64,000 bases of DNA from Streptomyces changanensis (GCF_024600715.1 NZ_CP102332.1:4464001-4528000), one strand, 5' to 3'; counted from the first letter of the stretch, positions 26,771 to 35,462 are shown. Numbers and translations: made by a program. The notes: a model not told the origin generated them from the letters alone.

Positions 26771-27684
26771 GCGCCAACGCCACGGCCGCCCCGGCCAACC
26801 CCGTGGCCCCGGCCGCCCCGACGGCCCCGGCCGCGAAGGCCCCCCGGACCGCCACCACCCGCCGCCGGCGCCCCGGCAAGCTCGGCTGGAACCTGCTCGG
26901 CCTGCTCGTCGTGGCCGTCCTCGGCTTCCCCGTCTACTGGATGGTGAACACGGCCTTCAAGCCGGCCAAGGACGCGATCGACCCGGACCCGCACTTCTTC
27001 CCCTCCACCTTCACGCTGGAGAACTTCAAGCGCGCCCTGGAGGTCGCCGACTTCTGGGGGCCCGTCGGCCGCAGCCTCGTCGTCTCGCTGGTCGTCGTGG
27101 TGATCGGCATCGCCGTCGGCATGCTCGCCGCCCTGGCCATCTCGCGGTTCGCCTTCCGCGGCCGCAAGATCGTCATCGTCGGCATCCTCGCCGTCCAGAT
27201 GGTCCCGCTGGTCGCCATGATCATCCCGGTTTTCCTGCTCCTCAACGACCTGGGCCAGTACGACCGGCTCACCGGCCTGATCATCACCTACCTCACCTTC
27301 ATCCTCCCGTTCACGGTGTGGACCCTGCGCGGCTTCATCGTGAACATCCCGAAGGAGCTGGAGGAGGCGGCCATGGTCGACGGCTGCACGCGCACCGGCG
27401 CCTTCGTCCGCGTCGTCTTCCCGCTGCTCGCCCCCGGCATGGTCGCCACGTCGGTCTACGGCTTCATCCAGGCGTGGAACGAGTACCTGTACGCGCTGAT
27501 GCTGATGAGCCAGCAGAACCAGACCGCGACCGTGTGGCTCGGGAACTTCATCACCAAGAACGGCACCGAGTACGCCCCCATGATGGCGGGCTCCACCATG
27601 ATGGCCGTCCCCATCGTGATCCTGTTCCTCCTCGTCCAGCGCAAGATGGCCGCGGGCCTCACGGCCGGCGCAGTGAAGGGATGA
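26767..27684 (+). CDS. dasC: Chitooligosaccharide ABC transporter permease DasC
   Basis: 305-residue MalG-type permease with six transmembrane helices and the EAA loop KELEEAAMVDGCTRTGAFVRVVFPLLAPG. The N-terminus is an Ala/Pro-rich stretch of about 40 residues. GTG 26767 overlaps the dasB stop, and the dasC stop overlaps the dasD ATG, so the three are translated as a unit. It forms the channel together with DasB. Confidence 0.95.
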   Translation: MSANATAAPANPVAPAAPTAPAAKAPRTATTRRRRPGKLGWNLLGLLVVAVLGFPVYWMVNTAFKPAKDAIDPDPHFFPSTFTLENFKRALEVADFWGPVGRSLVVSLVVVVIGIAVGMLAALAISRFAFRGRKIVIVGILAVQMVPLVAMIIPVFLLLNDLGQYDRLTGLIITYLTFILPFTVWTLRGFIVNIPKELEEAAMVDGCTRTGAFVRVVFPLLAPGMVATSVYGFIQAWNEYLYALMLMSQQNQTATVWLGNFITKNGTEYAPMMAGSTMMAVPIVILFLLVQRKMAAGLTAGAVKG

Positions 27685-29216
27685 CCGGGCCCATGACCAC
27701 ACTCGTACGCGACACCGCGGACACGCTGACCCGCGACGCCCTCACCGTCCTCCAGCCCGGTTTCGTCGGCACGACGCCGCCCGACTGGCTGCTCCGGCGC
27801 GTCGCCGAGGGGCTCTCCTCCGTCGGGCTCTTCGGCCGCAACATCGCCACGCCGGAGCAGCTGACCGCGCTCACCGCGCGGCTGCGCGCCGAGCGCGAGG
27901 ACGTCCTGGTCGCCATCGACGAGGAGGGCGGCGACGTCACCCGGCTGGAGGTCCGCACCGGCTCCTCCTTCCCCGGCAACCTCGCGCTCGGCACCGTCGA
28001 CGACCCGGAGCTCACCCGGGCCGTCGCCCACGAGCTGGGCCGCCGACTGGCGGCCTGCGGGGTGGACTTCAACTGGGCGCCGTCCGCCGACGTCAACTCC
28101 GACCCGAACAACCCGGTCATCGGCGTGCGCTCCTTCGGCGCCGACCCGGAGCTCGCCTCCCGCCACACCGTCGCCTACATCGAGGGCATGCAGGCCGCCG
28201 GCGTCGCCGCGTGCACCAAGCACTTCCCCGGGCACGGCGACACGAACGTCGACTCGCACCTCGCGATGCCCCGCATCGACGTGGATCCGGGGACACTGCA
28301 CGCCCGTGAGCTGATCCCCTTCCGCGCGGCCATCGCGGCGGGTTCCAAATCGGTGATGAGCGCGCATATCCTGCTGCCCGCGCTCGACCCCGACCGCCCC
28401 GCCACCCTGAGCCCGCGGATCCTCACCGGACTGCTGCGACGGGAGCTGGGCTTCGAGGGCCTGATCGTCACCGACGGCATGGAGATGCAGGCCATCGCGT
28501 CGACCTACGGGATCGAGCGCGGCTCCGTCCTCGCCATCGCGGCGGGCGCCGACGCCATCTGCGTCGGCGGCGGCCTCGCGGACGAGGGGATCGTCCTCAG
28601 CCTGCGCGACGCGCTGGTGGCGGCGGTACGGAGCGGCGAACTGCCCGAGGAGCGGCTGGCCGACGCGGCGGCGCGGGTACGCGCCCTGGCGTCCTGGACC
28701 CGGGCGCACCGGGTAAGGGGGGCCGGAACGGAGCCGGGCGCGGCTGTGCAGGAGGGGACCGCGCCCGGCACCGACATCGGCCTGGTGGCGGCGCGCCGCG
28801 CCCTGCGCGTCACGCCCGGGGAGACGCCGTACGAGCCGCCGGCGGGCCCGGTCCACGTGGCGTCCTACGCGCCGGAGGCGAACATCGCCGTCGGCGACGA
28901 GACCCCCTGGGGCGTCGGCGTCGAGCTGGAGCGGCTCCTGCCGGGCACCCGGACCGGGACCTACGGCGCCGGGACCGGCGCCGAGGACGTGCTGCGGGCG
29001 GCGGGGGAGCGCCGGATCGTGGCCGTCGTGCGCGACGCGCACCGTCACGCCTGGATGAGGGAGGCGTTGGACGGGCTGCTCGCGGCCCGCCCCGACACGA
29101 TCGTGGTGGAGATGGGCCTGAACCAGGCTCCGCCGCGCGGGGCGCTGCACATCGCGACGCACGGTGCGGCGCGGGTCTGCGGCATCGCGGCGGCGGAGGT
29201 CGTCGCGGGCGCGTAG
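27681..29216 (+). CDS. dasD: GH3 beta-N-acetylglucosaminidase DasD
   Basis: 511-residue family 3 glycosidase without a signal peptide, so it should hydrolyse imported chitobiose inside the cell. KHFPGHGDTNVDSH (about 180-193) is the NagZ-type signature with the Asp-His acid/base pair, and VTDGMEM carries the nucleophile Asp (about 265). The C-terminal 150 residues form an extra domain as in longer GH3 enzymes. The ATG at 27681 overlaps the dasC stop; an ATG 12 bp later (MTTLVRD) is an alternative. It ends at a very strong terminator shared with nagB. Confidence 0.93.
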   Translation: MTGPMTTLVRDTADTLTRDALTVLQPGFVGTTPPDWLLRRVAEGLSSVGLFGRNIATPEQLTALTARLRAEREDVLVAIDEEGGDVTRLEVRTGSSFPGNLALGTVDDPELTRAVAHELGRRLAACGVDFNWAPSADVNSDPNNPVIGVRSFGADPELASRHTVAYIEGMQAAGVAACTKHFPGHGDTNVDSHLAMPRIDVDPGTLHARELIPFRAAIAAGSKSVMSAHILLPALDPDRPATLSPRILTGLLRRELGFEGLIVTDGMEMQAIASTYGIERGSVLAIAAGADAICVGGGLADEGIVLSLRDALVAAVRSGELPEERLADAAARVRALASWTRAHRVRGAGTEPGAAVQEGTAPGTDIGLVAARRALRVTPGETPYEPPAGPVHVASYAPEANIAVGDETPWGVGVELERLLPGTRTGTYGAGTGAEDVLRAAGERRIVAVVRDAHRHAWMREALDGLLAARPDTIVVEMGLNQAPPRGALHIATHGAARVCGIAAAEVVAGA

Positions 29217-29221
29217 CGCAC

Positions 29222-29265
29222 GTGACGGAGGGCCGGGCACCCGTGGGTGCCCGGCCCTCCGTCAC
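29222..29265. terminator. Bidirectional terminator between dasD and nagB
   Basis: A perfect 21-bp stem (29222-29242 with 29245-29265) with a 2-nt loop lies 5 bp after the dasD stop and 19 bp from the nagB stop. It serves both convergent units. Confidence 0.92.
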
Positions 29266-29284
29266 GCCCCCCGGGGCTACCGGC

Positions 29285-30070
29285 TCACAGGCCCTGCCAG
29301 GCGGGCTTGTTGGCGTAGGTGTGACGGAAGTAGTCCGCGAGCTTCAGCCTGGACGCGGCGGCCTCGTCGACGACGACCGTGGCGTGCGGGTGGAGCTGGA
29401 GCGCTGACGCGGGGACGAGCGCGGCGACCGGGCCCTCGACGGTCTGGGCCACAGCCTCGGCCTTGCCCTCGCCGGTGGCGAGCAGGACCAGGTGGCGGGC
29501 CTCCAGGATGGTGCCGATGCCCTGGGTGATGACGTGGTGGGGCACCTGGTCGATGTCGCCCTCGAAGAACCGGGCGTTGTCGATCCGGGTCTGCTCGGTG
29601 AGCGTCTTGATCCGGGTGCGCGAGGCGAGCGACGAGCACGGCTCGTTGAAGCCGATGTGGCCGTCGGTGCCGATGCCCAGGATCTGGAGGTCGACCCCGC
29701 CCGCCTCGGCGAGCGCCCGGTCGTACGCCTCGCAGGCCGCCTGCACGTCCTCGGCGGAGCCGTCGGGACCCATGAAGGCGTCCGCGTCCAGTCCGAGCGG
29801 CTCGACCACCTGGCGCAGCACGGTGGAGCGGTACGACTCCGGGTGCCCGGCGGGCAGTCCGACGTACTCGTCGAGCTGGGCGATCCGCGCGCGGGAGACG
29901 TCCACGGCGCCCGAGCGGACCTTCGCGGTCAGCGCGTCGTAGATGGGCAGCGGCGTCGAGCCGGTGGCCACGCCGAGCAGAGCGTCGGGCTTGCGGCGCA
30001 GGAGGTCGGCGATGCCCTCCGCGATGAGCTCGCCGCCTGCCTGGGCGTCCTGGACGATGACAACTTCCAC
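29285..30070 (-). CDS. nagB: Glucosamine-6-phosphate deaminase
   Basis: Converts glucosamine-6-phosphate to fructose-6-phosphate and ammonia, the last step that feeds imported chitin sugars into glycolysis. GVATGSTPLPIYDAL (phosphate site), LDEYVGL (Asp and Glu of the active site, about 66-72) and GIGTDGHIGFNEP (about 132-144, catalytic His) are complete. The 261-residue length is normal. The start is a GTG with only a weak SD. A DasR site lies about 50 bp upstream (30118-30133), so it is co-regulated with dasABC, and its substrate is the DasR ligand. Confidence 0.97.
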   Translation of the reverse strand: MEVVIVQDAQAGGELIAEGIADLLRRKPDALLGVATGSTPLPIYDALTAKVRSGAVDVSRARIAQLDEYVGLPAGHPESYRSTVLRQVVEPLGLDADAFMGPDGSAEDVQAACEAYDRALAEAGGVDLQILGIGTDGHIGFNEPCSSLASRTRIKTLTEQTRIDNARFFEGDIDQVPHHVITQGIGTILEARHLVLLATGEGKAEAVAQTVEGPVAALVPASALQLHPHATVVVDEAAASRLKLADYFRHTYANKPAWQGL

Positions 30071-30117
30071 GCTGGGCCTGCCGATCTGGGAGGAGGGGAA
30101 AGGGTCACATACCTCAA

Positions 30118-30133
30118 GGTGGTATAGACCAAT
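30118..30133. promoter_or_regulatory. DasR-responsive element upstream of nagB
   Basis: Read toward nagB the site is ATTGGTCTATACCACC, matching 13 of 16 dre consensus positions. It lies 48 bp before the nagB start, in the promoter zone, and 137 bp from the divergent SIS gene. Confidence 0.9.
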
Positions 30134-30269
30134 CTAGCAGAAGCGCCCCCGCCGTCCCATGGCCCGGAACGCCCCTCGATCGACCCCCGCCCCCCACTGC
30201 CGACGGCCGCGCGCCCCGACGTCCGCCCACCGCTGGCGGCCCGGCGCGAACCCTGGTCGACTGGGAGCC

Positions 30270-31316
30270 ATGAGCGACGAGCCTGGCCGGATCATGGCGG
30301 GGGAGATGGCGGAGCAGCCCGCCGTGCTGCGCCGGATCCTGGAGCGCGGCGTACCGGAGGTCCACGCCGTCGCGCGGGCCGTCGCGGCGCGTGGGTGCCG
30401 CTTCGTGCTGCTGACCGGACGCGGCACCTCCGACAACGCCGCGCTGTACGCCAAGTACCTGCTGGAGATCCGCCTCGGCATGCCCTGCGGTCTCACCTCC
30501 ATGTCGACCACCACGGCCTACGGCGCCCGACCCGACCTGACCGACGTACTGGTGATCACCGTCAGCCAGTCCGGCGGCTCGCCCGACCTGGTGGCCTCCA
30601 CCCGGGCGGCCCGGGAGGCCGGCGCGGTCACGCTCGCCGTGACCAACAACCCGGACTCACCGCTGGCCGCCGTGTCCGAGTACCACCTCGACGTCCTGGC
30701 GGGCCCCGAGCGGGCGCTGCCCGCGACGAAGACGTACACCGCCTCGCTGCTCACCCTGTACCTCCTCGTGGAGGGGCTGCGCGGCGGCGACGGCGCCGCC
30801 GCGCACGCCCTGCCCGACCTCGCCGAGCGGATCCTGGCCCGCCGCGACGAGGTGCGCACCCTCGCCGCGCGCTACCGCTTCGCCGAGCGGATGGTGCTCA
30901 CCTCCCGTGGGTACGGCTACCCGACGGCCCGCGAGGCCGCCCTGAAGCTGATGGAGACCAGCTACGTCCCGGCGCTGGCCTACTCCGGGGCCGACCTGCT
31001 GCACGGGCCGCTGGCCATGGTCGACAACGTCTCACCGGTCATCGCGGTGGTCACCGAGGGGCGCGGCGGCGAGGCGCTCCAGCCCGTGCTCGACCGGCTG
31101 CGCGGCCGGGGCGCCGACCTGTTCGTCGTCGGCCCGCGGGCGCAGGTGGAGGCGGCATCGGCAGGCTTCGTCCTGCCGGTCGACGGCGTGCCGGAGGAGC
31201 TCCAGCCGATCCTGGAGATCCTGCCGCTGCAGCAGCTCGCCTACGAGGTGACCATCGCGCGCGGCCAGGACCCGGACGCGCCGAGGGCCCTCGCGAAGGT
31301 CACCGAGACGCGCTGA
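30270..31316 (+). CDS. SIS-domain aminosugar isomerase/deaminase (GlmS/AgaS-like)
   Basis: 348-residue cytosolic protein with two SIS domains like the isomerase half of GlmS. The first contains LTGRGTSDNAALYAKYLLE and ITVSQSGGSPDL (sugar phosphate-binding Ser); the second contains LTSRGYGYPTAREAALKLMET and GPLAMVD. There is no glutaminase domain, so it likely acts as a deaminating isomerase of an amino-sugar phosphate. It is divergent from nagB, with a DasR site between them, suggesting shared control. ATG 30270 follows GGGAG; the frame is open further upstream without a good SD. Confidence 0.85.
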   Translation: MSDEPGRIMAGEMAEQPAVLRRILERGVPEVHAVARAVAARGCRFVLLTGRGTSDNAALYAKYLLEIRLGMPCGLTSMSTTTAYGARPDLTDVLVITVSQSGGSPDLVASTRAAREAGAVTLAVTNNPDSPLAAVSEYHLDVLAGPERALPATKTYTASLLTLYLLVEGLRGGDGAAAHALPDLAERILARRDEVRTLAARYRFAERMVLTSRGYGYPTAREAALKLMETSYVPALAYSGADLLHGPLAMVDNVSPVIAVVTEGRGGEALQPVLDRLRGRGADLFVVGPRAQVEAASAGFVLPVDGVPEELQPILEILPLQQLAYEVTIARGQDPDAPRALAKVTETR

Positions 31317-31664
31317 CCCCGGACCCCCCGGAGGCCGCCCCTGTGGGGCGGCGCGGCGACACCCGCCGCCGGCCGGCGCGCAGCCGAGCCGGAGCCCCCC
31401 GCCGAGCCGCCCCCCAGCCCGCGCTCCACCGAGCCACCGGCCCGCCAGGCCGCCGCCCCCGCCGGCGCCGCCCCCGCCGGCGCCGCCCCCGCCAGGTCGC
31501 CGCCCCCGCCAGGTCGCCGCCCCGCCAGGGCGCCGTCCCACCAGCCTGCGGCGCCCCCCGCCGAGCCTGCGCCCCGCCGAGCCGCCTTCCCCCCAAGCCC
31601 GCCTCCCACAGGGCCGGTGTCCCGGCGGGCCGAGCGACCGGCCCGCCGTGCCCCGCGGAACGTC
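31317..31664. other. Gene-less stretch with 15-bp-class tandem repeats
   Basis: 348 bp between the convergent SIS and SDR genes with no supported gene. From about 31451 to 31530 a unit of 15-17 bp (GCCGCCCCCGCC plus GGC or AGGT) repeats about five times. The rest is G+C-rich without a clear long hairpin. Confidence 0.7.
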
Positions 31665-32417
31665 CTACGGCAGCGAGCCGTTCGTCGCGTCGATCCAGTG
31701 GCCCGTGACCGCCCGCGCCTCGTCCGACGCCAGGAACGCCACCACGTCGGCTATGTCCGACGGCCGGCCCACCCGGCCCAGGGCGGAGATGGCCGCCGCC
31801 CCGGCCCACGCCTCGTCGCTCCCCCGCAGCCAGTCGGCGTTGATGTCGGTGTCGACGATGCCGGGCGCCACGGTGTTGACGGTGATGCCCCGCGCGCCGA
31901 GGGCCTTCGACAGGTACGACGTGAACAGGTCCAGCGCGCCCTTGCTCATCGCGTACGCGATGTGCTCCGGCATCAGGGCCGCCCGCGACAGCCCCGTCGA
32001 GACGTTCACCACGCGGCCCCCGTCGCGCAGCCGGCCGAGCCCGGCCTGCGTCACGAAGAACGGCGCCTTGGTGTTGACCGCGAAGAGCCTGTCGTACGCC
32101 GCCTCCTCGACCTCGCCGAAGGCCGCCGGCGCCGCGATGCCCGCGTTGTTCACCAGGATGTCCAGCCCGTCCGCGTGCCGGTCGAACGCGGCCCACAGTC
32201 CCTCGGCGTCCCCCGGCACCCCCAGCTCCTGCCCGATCGCGAAGGCCGAGCCGCCGGCCGTCTCGATCGCGGTGACGGTCTCCTTGGCGGCGGTCTCGTT
32301 GACCCCGTAGTGCACCGCGACCCGCGCGCCGTCGCGCCCGAGGCGCTCCGCGATCGCCCGCCCGATGCCCCGGCTGCCGCCCGTCACCAACGCCGTCCTG
32401 CCCGTGAGCGTGCGCAT
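31665..32417 (-). CDS. Short-chain dehydrogenase/reductase (FabG-like)
   Basis: 250-residue NAD(P)-dependent oxidoreductase. It has the nucleotide-binding TGGSRGIGRAIAERLG (about 13-28), NNAGIA (about 90), and a catalytic Ser-Tyr-Lys set (NVSTG; AYAMSK). The VAPGIVDTD segment after the active site is typical of classical SDRs close to FabG. It is divergent from a TetR regulator, 80 bp between starts, with two similar operator-like sites in between, so it is probably regulated by that TetR. Substrate unknown. Confidence 0.88.
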   Translation of the reverse strand: MRTLTGRTALVTGGSRGIGRAIAERLGRDGARVAVHYGVNETAAKETVTAIETAGGSAFAIGQELGVPGDAEGLWAAFDRHADGLDILVNNAGIAAPAAFGEVEEAAYDRLFAVNTKAPFFVTQAGLGRLRDGGRVVNVSTGLSRAALMPEHIAYAMSKGALDLFTSYLSKALGARGITVNTVAPGIVDTDINADWLRGSDEAWAGAAAISALGRVGRPSDIADVVAFLASDEARAVTGHWIDATNGSLP

Positions 32418-32436
32418 GGACGCCCCCCTCTTTCTC

Positions 32437-32485
32437 TAGTGAGCGTTACAGAAAGAACCGTAGCAGCATTCCCTAATGCGCGCTA
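32437..32485. promoter_or_regulatory. Paired operator-like sites between SDR and TetR genes
   Basis: TAGTGAGCGTTA (32437-32448) and, in the other orientation, TAATGCGCGCTA (32474-32485) are related 12-mers of the form TAAYGCKCRCTA. Their centres are 37 bp apart in the 80-bp divergent promoter region. They are candidates for binding the adjacent TetR protein. Confidence 0.5.
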
Positions 32486-32497
32486 TAAAATGGCGGC

Positions 32498-33109
32498 ATG
32501 GCGACGACGCAGCGCGGCCGGCCCCGCTCCTTCGACCGGGCGACGGCCCTGGAGCGGGCCACGATGGCCTTCTGGGAGCACGGGTACGAGACGACCTCGG
32601 TCGCCGAGCTGACCCGGGCGATGGGCATCGGCGCGCCCAGTCTGTACGCCGCCTTCGGTGACAAGAGGTCCCTGTTCGAGGAGGTCGTGACCGAGTACGT
32701 CCGGTCGCACGGCTCCTTCGCGGCACGCGCCCTCGACGTCGAGCCCACCGCGCGCGCCGGGATAGGGCGGATGCTGCGCGAGGCGGCGGCGGAGTTCACC
32801 GACCCGGCGCACCCGCGCGGCTGCCTGGTGATCTCCGCCGCGGCCAACTGCGCCACCCCGGACGTGGCGGACTCCCTGCGCGACCGGCGCAACGCGAACC
32901 TGGCGGGCATGGAGGCGCGCATCCGCGCGGACGTCGCGGCGGGCCTGCTCCCGGCCGGCACGGACGCCCGCGCACTCGCCCGCTTCAGCGGGGCCGTGCT
33001 CCAGGGCATGTCGCAGCAGGCGCGTGACGGCGCGACACGGCAGGAGCTGGAGGCGGTGGCGGAGGCGGCCATGCGAGCGTGGCCGGAGCGAACGGTGGAC
33101 GCGCCCTGA
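32498..33109 (+). CDS. TetR-family regulator (AcrR type)
   Basis: 203-residue repressor-like protein. The N-terminal HTH is clear (RATMAFWEHGYETTSVAELTRAMGIGAPSLYAAFGDKRSLFEEVV, about residues 18-62). The core resembles the branch with HPRGCLVISAAANC, containing two cysteines that might sense electrophiles. It is divergent from the SDR gene and likely represses it and itself. ATG 32498; a hairpin lies directly after its stop. Confidence 0.9.
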   Translation: MATTQRGRPRSFDRATALERATMAFWEHGYETTSVAELTRAMGIGAPSLYAAFGDKRSLFEEVVTEYVRSHGSFAARALDVEPTARAGIGRMLREAAAEFTDPAHPRGCLVISAAANCATPDVADSLRDRRNANLAGMEARIRADVAAGLLPAGTDARALARFSGAVLQGMSQQARDGATRQELEAVAEAAMRAWPERTVDAP

Positions 33110-33130
33110 CCCCGCGGGCCACCCGCGGGG
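33110..33130 (+). terminator. Terminator after TetR gene
   Basis: CCCCGCGGG and CCCGCGGGG flank a 3-nt loop immediately after the stop codon (9-bp stem). Confidence 0.6.
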
Positions 33131-33438
33131 GCCCCGGAAACACCCGCGGGCCGCGGCGCCGCGACGGGACCCTCAACCCGTCCGGCACCGCAGCCCGGAG
33201 TAGCAGCGGCCGGCGGGTGTGCGGTCCCGCGGCCGCGGGTGGGGCCCCGGCGCAGTCAGGGCAGAGAGCGCCGGTTCCCCGGTCCACCCTCCTGTGCGGG
33301 GAGGGTGGAGGTCCTCACGTCGCCATTGTGGACTAGACCATTTGGGGCTGTCCATCCACAGGACGCGGACTTTCCCGGCCCATCCTCCCCCACGGACGGG
33401 CAAAGCACCAGGTTCGGGCCCCGGGTACGCTCGCGGAT
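33131..33438. other. Leader region of the PdtaS-like kinase gene
   Basis: About 308 bp without a gene. Besides GC-rich sequence it holds a 9-bp hairpin (33284-33292 with 33300-33308) and, just downstream, a DasR-like 16-mer at 33327-33342. The hairpin may end upstream transcription. Confidence 0.6.
33327..33342. promoter_or_regulatory. dre-like sequence upstream of histidine kinase gene
   Basis: TGTGGACTAGACCATT matches 12 of 16 dre positions; the GGACTAGACC core differs from the consensus core at one base. It is about 97 bp before the kinase start, a plausible operator position, in the neighbourhood of the das cluster. Confidence 0.5.
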
Positions 33439-34917
33439 GTGCCGTCCATGAACGACCTCGTCCGCCAGCACACCGCCCTCGGGGAGTCCGACCTCGAGTG
33501 GCTCCATCTGCTGGTCTCGGAGTGGCAGCTGCTCTCCGACCTGTCCTTCGCCGACCTCGTGCTGTGGGTGCCGACCCGAGACGGGACCCGGTACGTCTCG
33601 GTCGCGCAGATGCGCCCCAACACCGGGCCCACCTCGTACCAGGACGACATGGTCGGCCACCTCGTCCCCCGGGGCCGCCGACCGCTGCTCGACGCGGCCC
33701 TCGACGAGGGCCGGATCGTGCGCGAGGGCGACCCGGAGTGGCGGGAGGAGGTCCCCGTACGCGTCGAGTCGATCCCCGTGCGCCGGGCGGGCCGGGTCCT
33801 CGGCGTGATCGCCCGCAACACCAACCTGCTCACCGTCCGTACGCCCTCCCGGCTGGAGCTCACCTACCTCCAGTCCGCCTCCGACCTCGCCCAGATGATC
33901 GCCGCGGGCAGCTTCCCCTTCGCGGAGCAGCAGGTCGACATGGACGCCTCGCCGCGCGCCGGCGACGGCCTGATCCGGCTCGACGCGGAAGGCGTCGTCC
34001 AGTACGCCTCGCCGAACGCCCTCTCCGCCTACCACCGCCTGGGCTTGGCCGCCGACCTCGTCGGCCAGCACCTCGGCCAGATCACCGCCGAACTCGCGCC
34101 CTCCCGCGGTCCCGTCGACGAGGCGCTGGTCAAACTGGCCAGCGGCTACGCCCCGCGCGAGGCGGAGGTCGAGGGCAACGGCGGGGTGATCCAGCTGCGG
34201 GCCATCCCCCTCAAGCCCAAGGGCACCCGGATCGGCTCGCTCGTCCTCCTCCGGGACGTCACCGAACTCCGGCGCCGCGAAAGAGAGTTGATCACCAAGG
34301 ACGCGACCATCCGGGAGATCCACCACCGGGTGAAGAACAACCTCCAGACGGTCGCCGCCCTGCTGCGCCTCCAGGCCCGCCGGATGGACTCCGACCAGGG
34401 GAGGGAGGCGCTGAACGAGGCGGTGCGGCGGGTCGGCTCGATCGCCATCGTCCACGAGACGCTCTCCCAGAACCTCGACGAGCGCGTCGAGTTCGACGAC
34501 ATCGCCGACCGCGTCATCTCGATGGTCGCCGAGATCTCCCCGGGCGGGGTCGTCTGCCGGCGCAACGGCCGCTTCGGCGTGCTCGACGCCGAGGTCGCCA
34601 CGCCCCTGTCCATGGTGCTGACCGAGGTCCTCCAGAACGCCCTGGAGCACGCCTTCGCCCCCGGCGAGCACGGCACCGTCGAGGTGGCGGCGGTCCGCGG
34701 CGACGGACGGGTCGGCGACGCGCGGCTGCTCATCACCGTCCAGGACGACGGCCGCGGTCTGCCGCCCGGCTTCGACCCGCAGCGCACCGGGAACCTCGGA
34801 CTCCAGATCGTCCGCACCCTGGTGGAGGGGGAGTTGGGCGGTACGTTCGACATGCGCCCGGCCCCGGAGCGCGGGACGCGCGTCGTGCTGGACGTCCCGG
34901 TGCGGGCCCAGAAGTAG
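33439..34917 (+). CDS. PdtaS-like sensor histidine kinase
   Basis: 492-residue soluble kinase. Residues 1-150 form a GAF-like sensor region, about 165-280 a PAS domain (ending in GSLVLLRDVTELRRRERELI), then the HisKA_2 dimerisation helix EIHHRVKNNLQTVAALLRLQARR with the phosphorylated His, and a HATPase domain (LTEVLQNALEHAF; DDGRGLP). This is the layout of mycobacterial PdtaS, whose partner PdtaR is an RNA-binding ANTAR response regulator. No response regulator gene is adjacent, so it is an orphan here. GTG 33439 or ATG 33448 may be the start. It faces wblE with a shared terminator. Confidence 0.9.
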   Translation: MPSMNDLVRQHTALGESDLEWLHLLVSEWQLLSDLSFADLVLWVPTRDGTRYVSVAQMRPNTGPTSYQDDMVGHLVPRGRRPLLDAALDEGRIVREGDPEWREEVPVRVESIPVRRAGRVLGVIARNTNLLTVRTPSRLELTYLQSASDLAQMIAAGSFPFAEQQVDMDASPRAGDGLIRLDAEGVVQYASPNALSAYHRLGLAADLVGQHLGQITAELAPSRGPVDEALVKLASGYAPREAEVEGNGGVIQLRAIPLKPKGTRIGSLVLLRDVTELRRRERELITKDATIREIHHRVKNNLQTVAALLRLQARRMDSDQGREALNEAVRRVGSIAIVHETLSQNLDERVEFDDIADRVISMVAEISPGGVVCRRNGRFGVLDAEVATPLSMVLTEVLQNALEHAFAPGEHGTVEVAAVRGDGRVGDARLLITVQDDGRGLPPGFDPQRTGNLGLQIVRTLVEGELGGTFDMRPAPERGTRVVLDVPVRAQK

Positions 34918-35056
34918 CACCGGCAGGGCCCGCGCCCCCCCTCCGCCGCCGGCCCCGCCCCGCTCCCCGGCCCCCGCGGCCGGCAGCCGGCGGCGTGCAC
35001 GCGGCACACGCGCGGTGTGCGGTGTGTGGTGCGCGCACGGTGTGCGGGCACAGCAG

Positions 35057-35092
35057 CGAGCCCCGGTCCGTGTCGGCACGGTCCGGGGCTCG
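35057..35092. terminator. Terminator between kinase and wblE
   Basis: A 16-bp stem (35057-35072 with 35077-35092, one mismatch) and a 4-nt loop between convergent genes. Confidence 0.8.
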
Positions 35093-35145
35093 AACGCTGT
35101 GGGTTACTGCTGCGCGCTGCTACTCGGGAGGCGCGGTGGCGGTGC

Positions 35146-35403
35146 TCAGGCGCTGGCGTTGCGCGCCCGGTTACGGGCGGCGCGGCGCTTCATCGCGCGG
35201 CGCTCGTCCTCGCTGAGGCCACCCCAGACGCCGGAGTCCTGACCGGACTCGAGCGCCCACTGCAGGCACTGCTCCATCACGGGGCAGCGCCGGCAGACGG
35301 CCTTGGCTTCCTCGATCTGCAGCAGCGCAGGACCGGTGTTGCCGATGGGGAAGAACAGCTCGGGGTCTTCCTCACGACAAACGGCGTTGTGACGCCAGTC
35401 CAT
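35146..35403 (-). CDS. wblE: WhiB-family iron-sulfur regulator WblE
   Basis: 85-residue WhiB-like protein that binds a [4Fe-4S] cluster and works with the primary sigma factor. The four cluster ligands are Cys9, Cys37, Cys40 and Cys46. GVWGGLSEDERR is the family turn, followed by a basic C-terminus (AMKRRAARNRARNASA) for DNA contact. The sequence and its place next to the PdtaS-like kinase identify it as WblE, the streptomycete counterpart of WhiB1. ATG 35403 follows AAGGAGAGG. A Crp-type palindrome lies about 50 bp upstream. Confidence 0.95.
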   Translation of the reverse strand: MDWRHNAVCREEDPELFFPIGNTGPALLQIEEAKAVCRRCPVMEQCLQWALESGQDSGVWGGLSEDERRAMKRRAARNRARNASA

Positions 35404-35446
35404 GGCTGCTACCTCTCCTTGGTGTTGCATGCAAGTTGCTTGTGAA

Positions 35447-35462
35447 TGTGAACGCTTTCACG
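35447..35462. promoter_or_regulatory. Crp-type operator upstream of wblE
   Basis: TGTGA-N6-TCACG, one base from the CRP consensus TGTGA-N6-TCACA, lies 44-59 bp before the wblE start. In mycobacteria the orthologous whiB1 gene is known to be controlled by CRP through such a site. Regulation in this organism is inference. Confidence 0.65.

Noticed and set aside
31451..31530. CRISPR-like array of short repeats
   Set aside because: Units are 15-17 bp with no unique spacers of constant length and no cas genes nearby; it is a simple tandem repeat.
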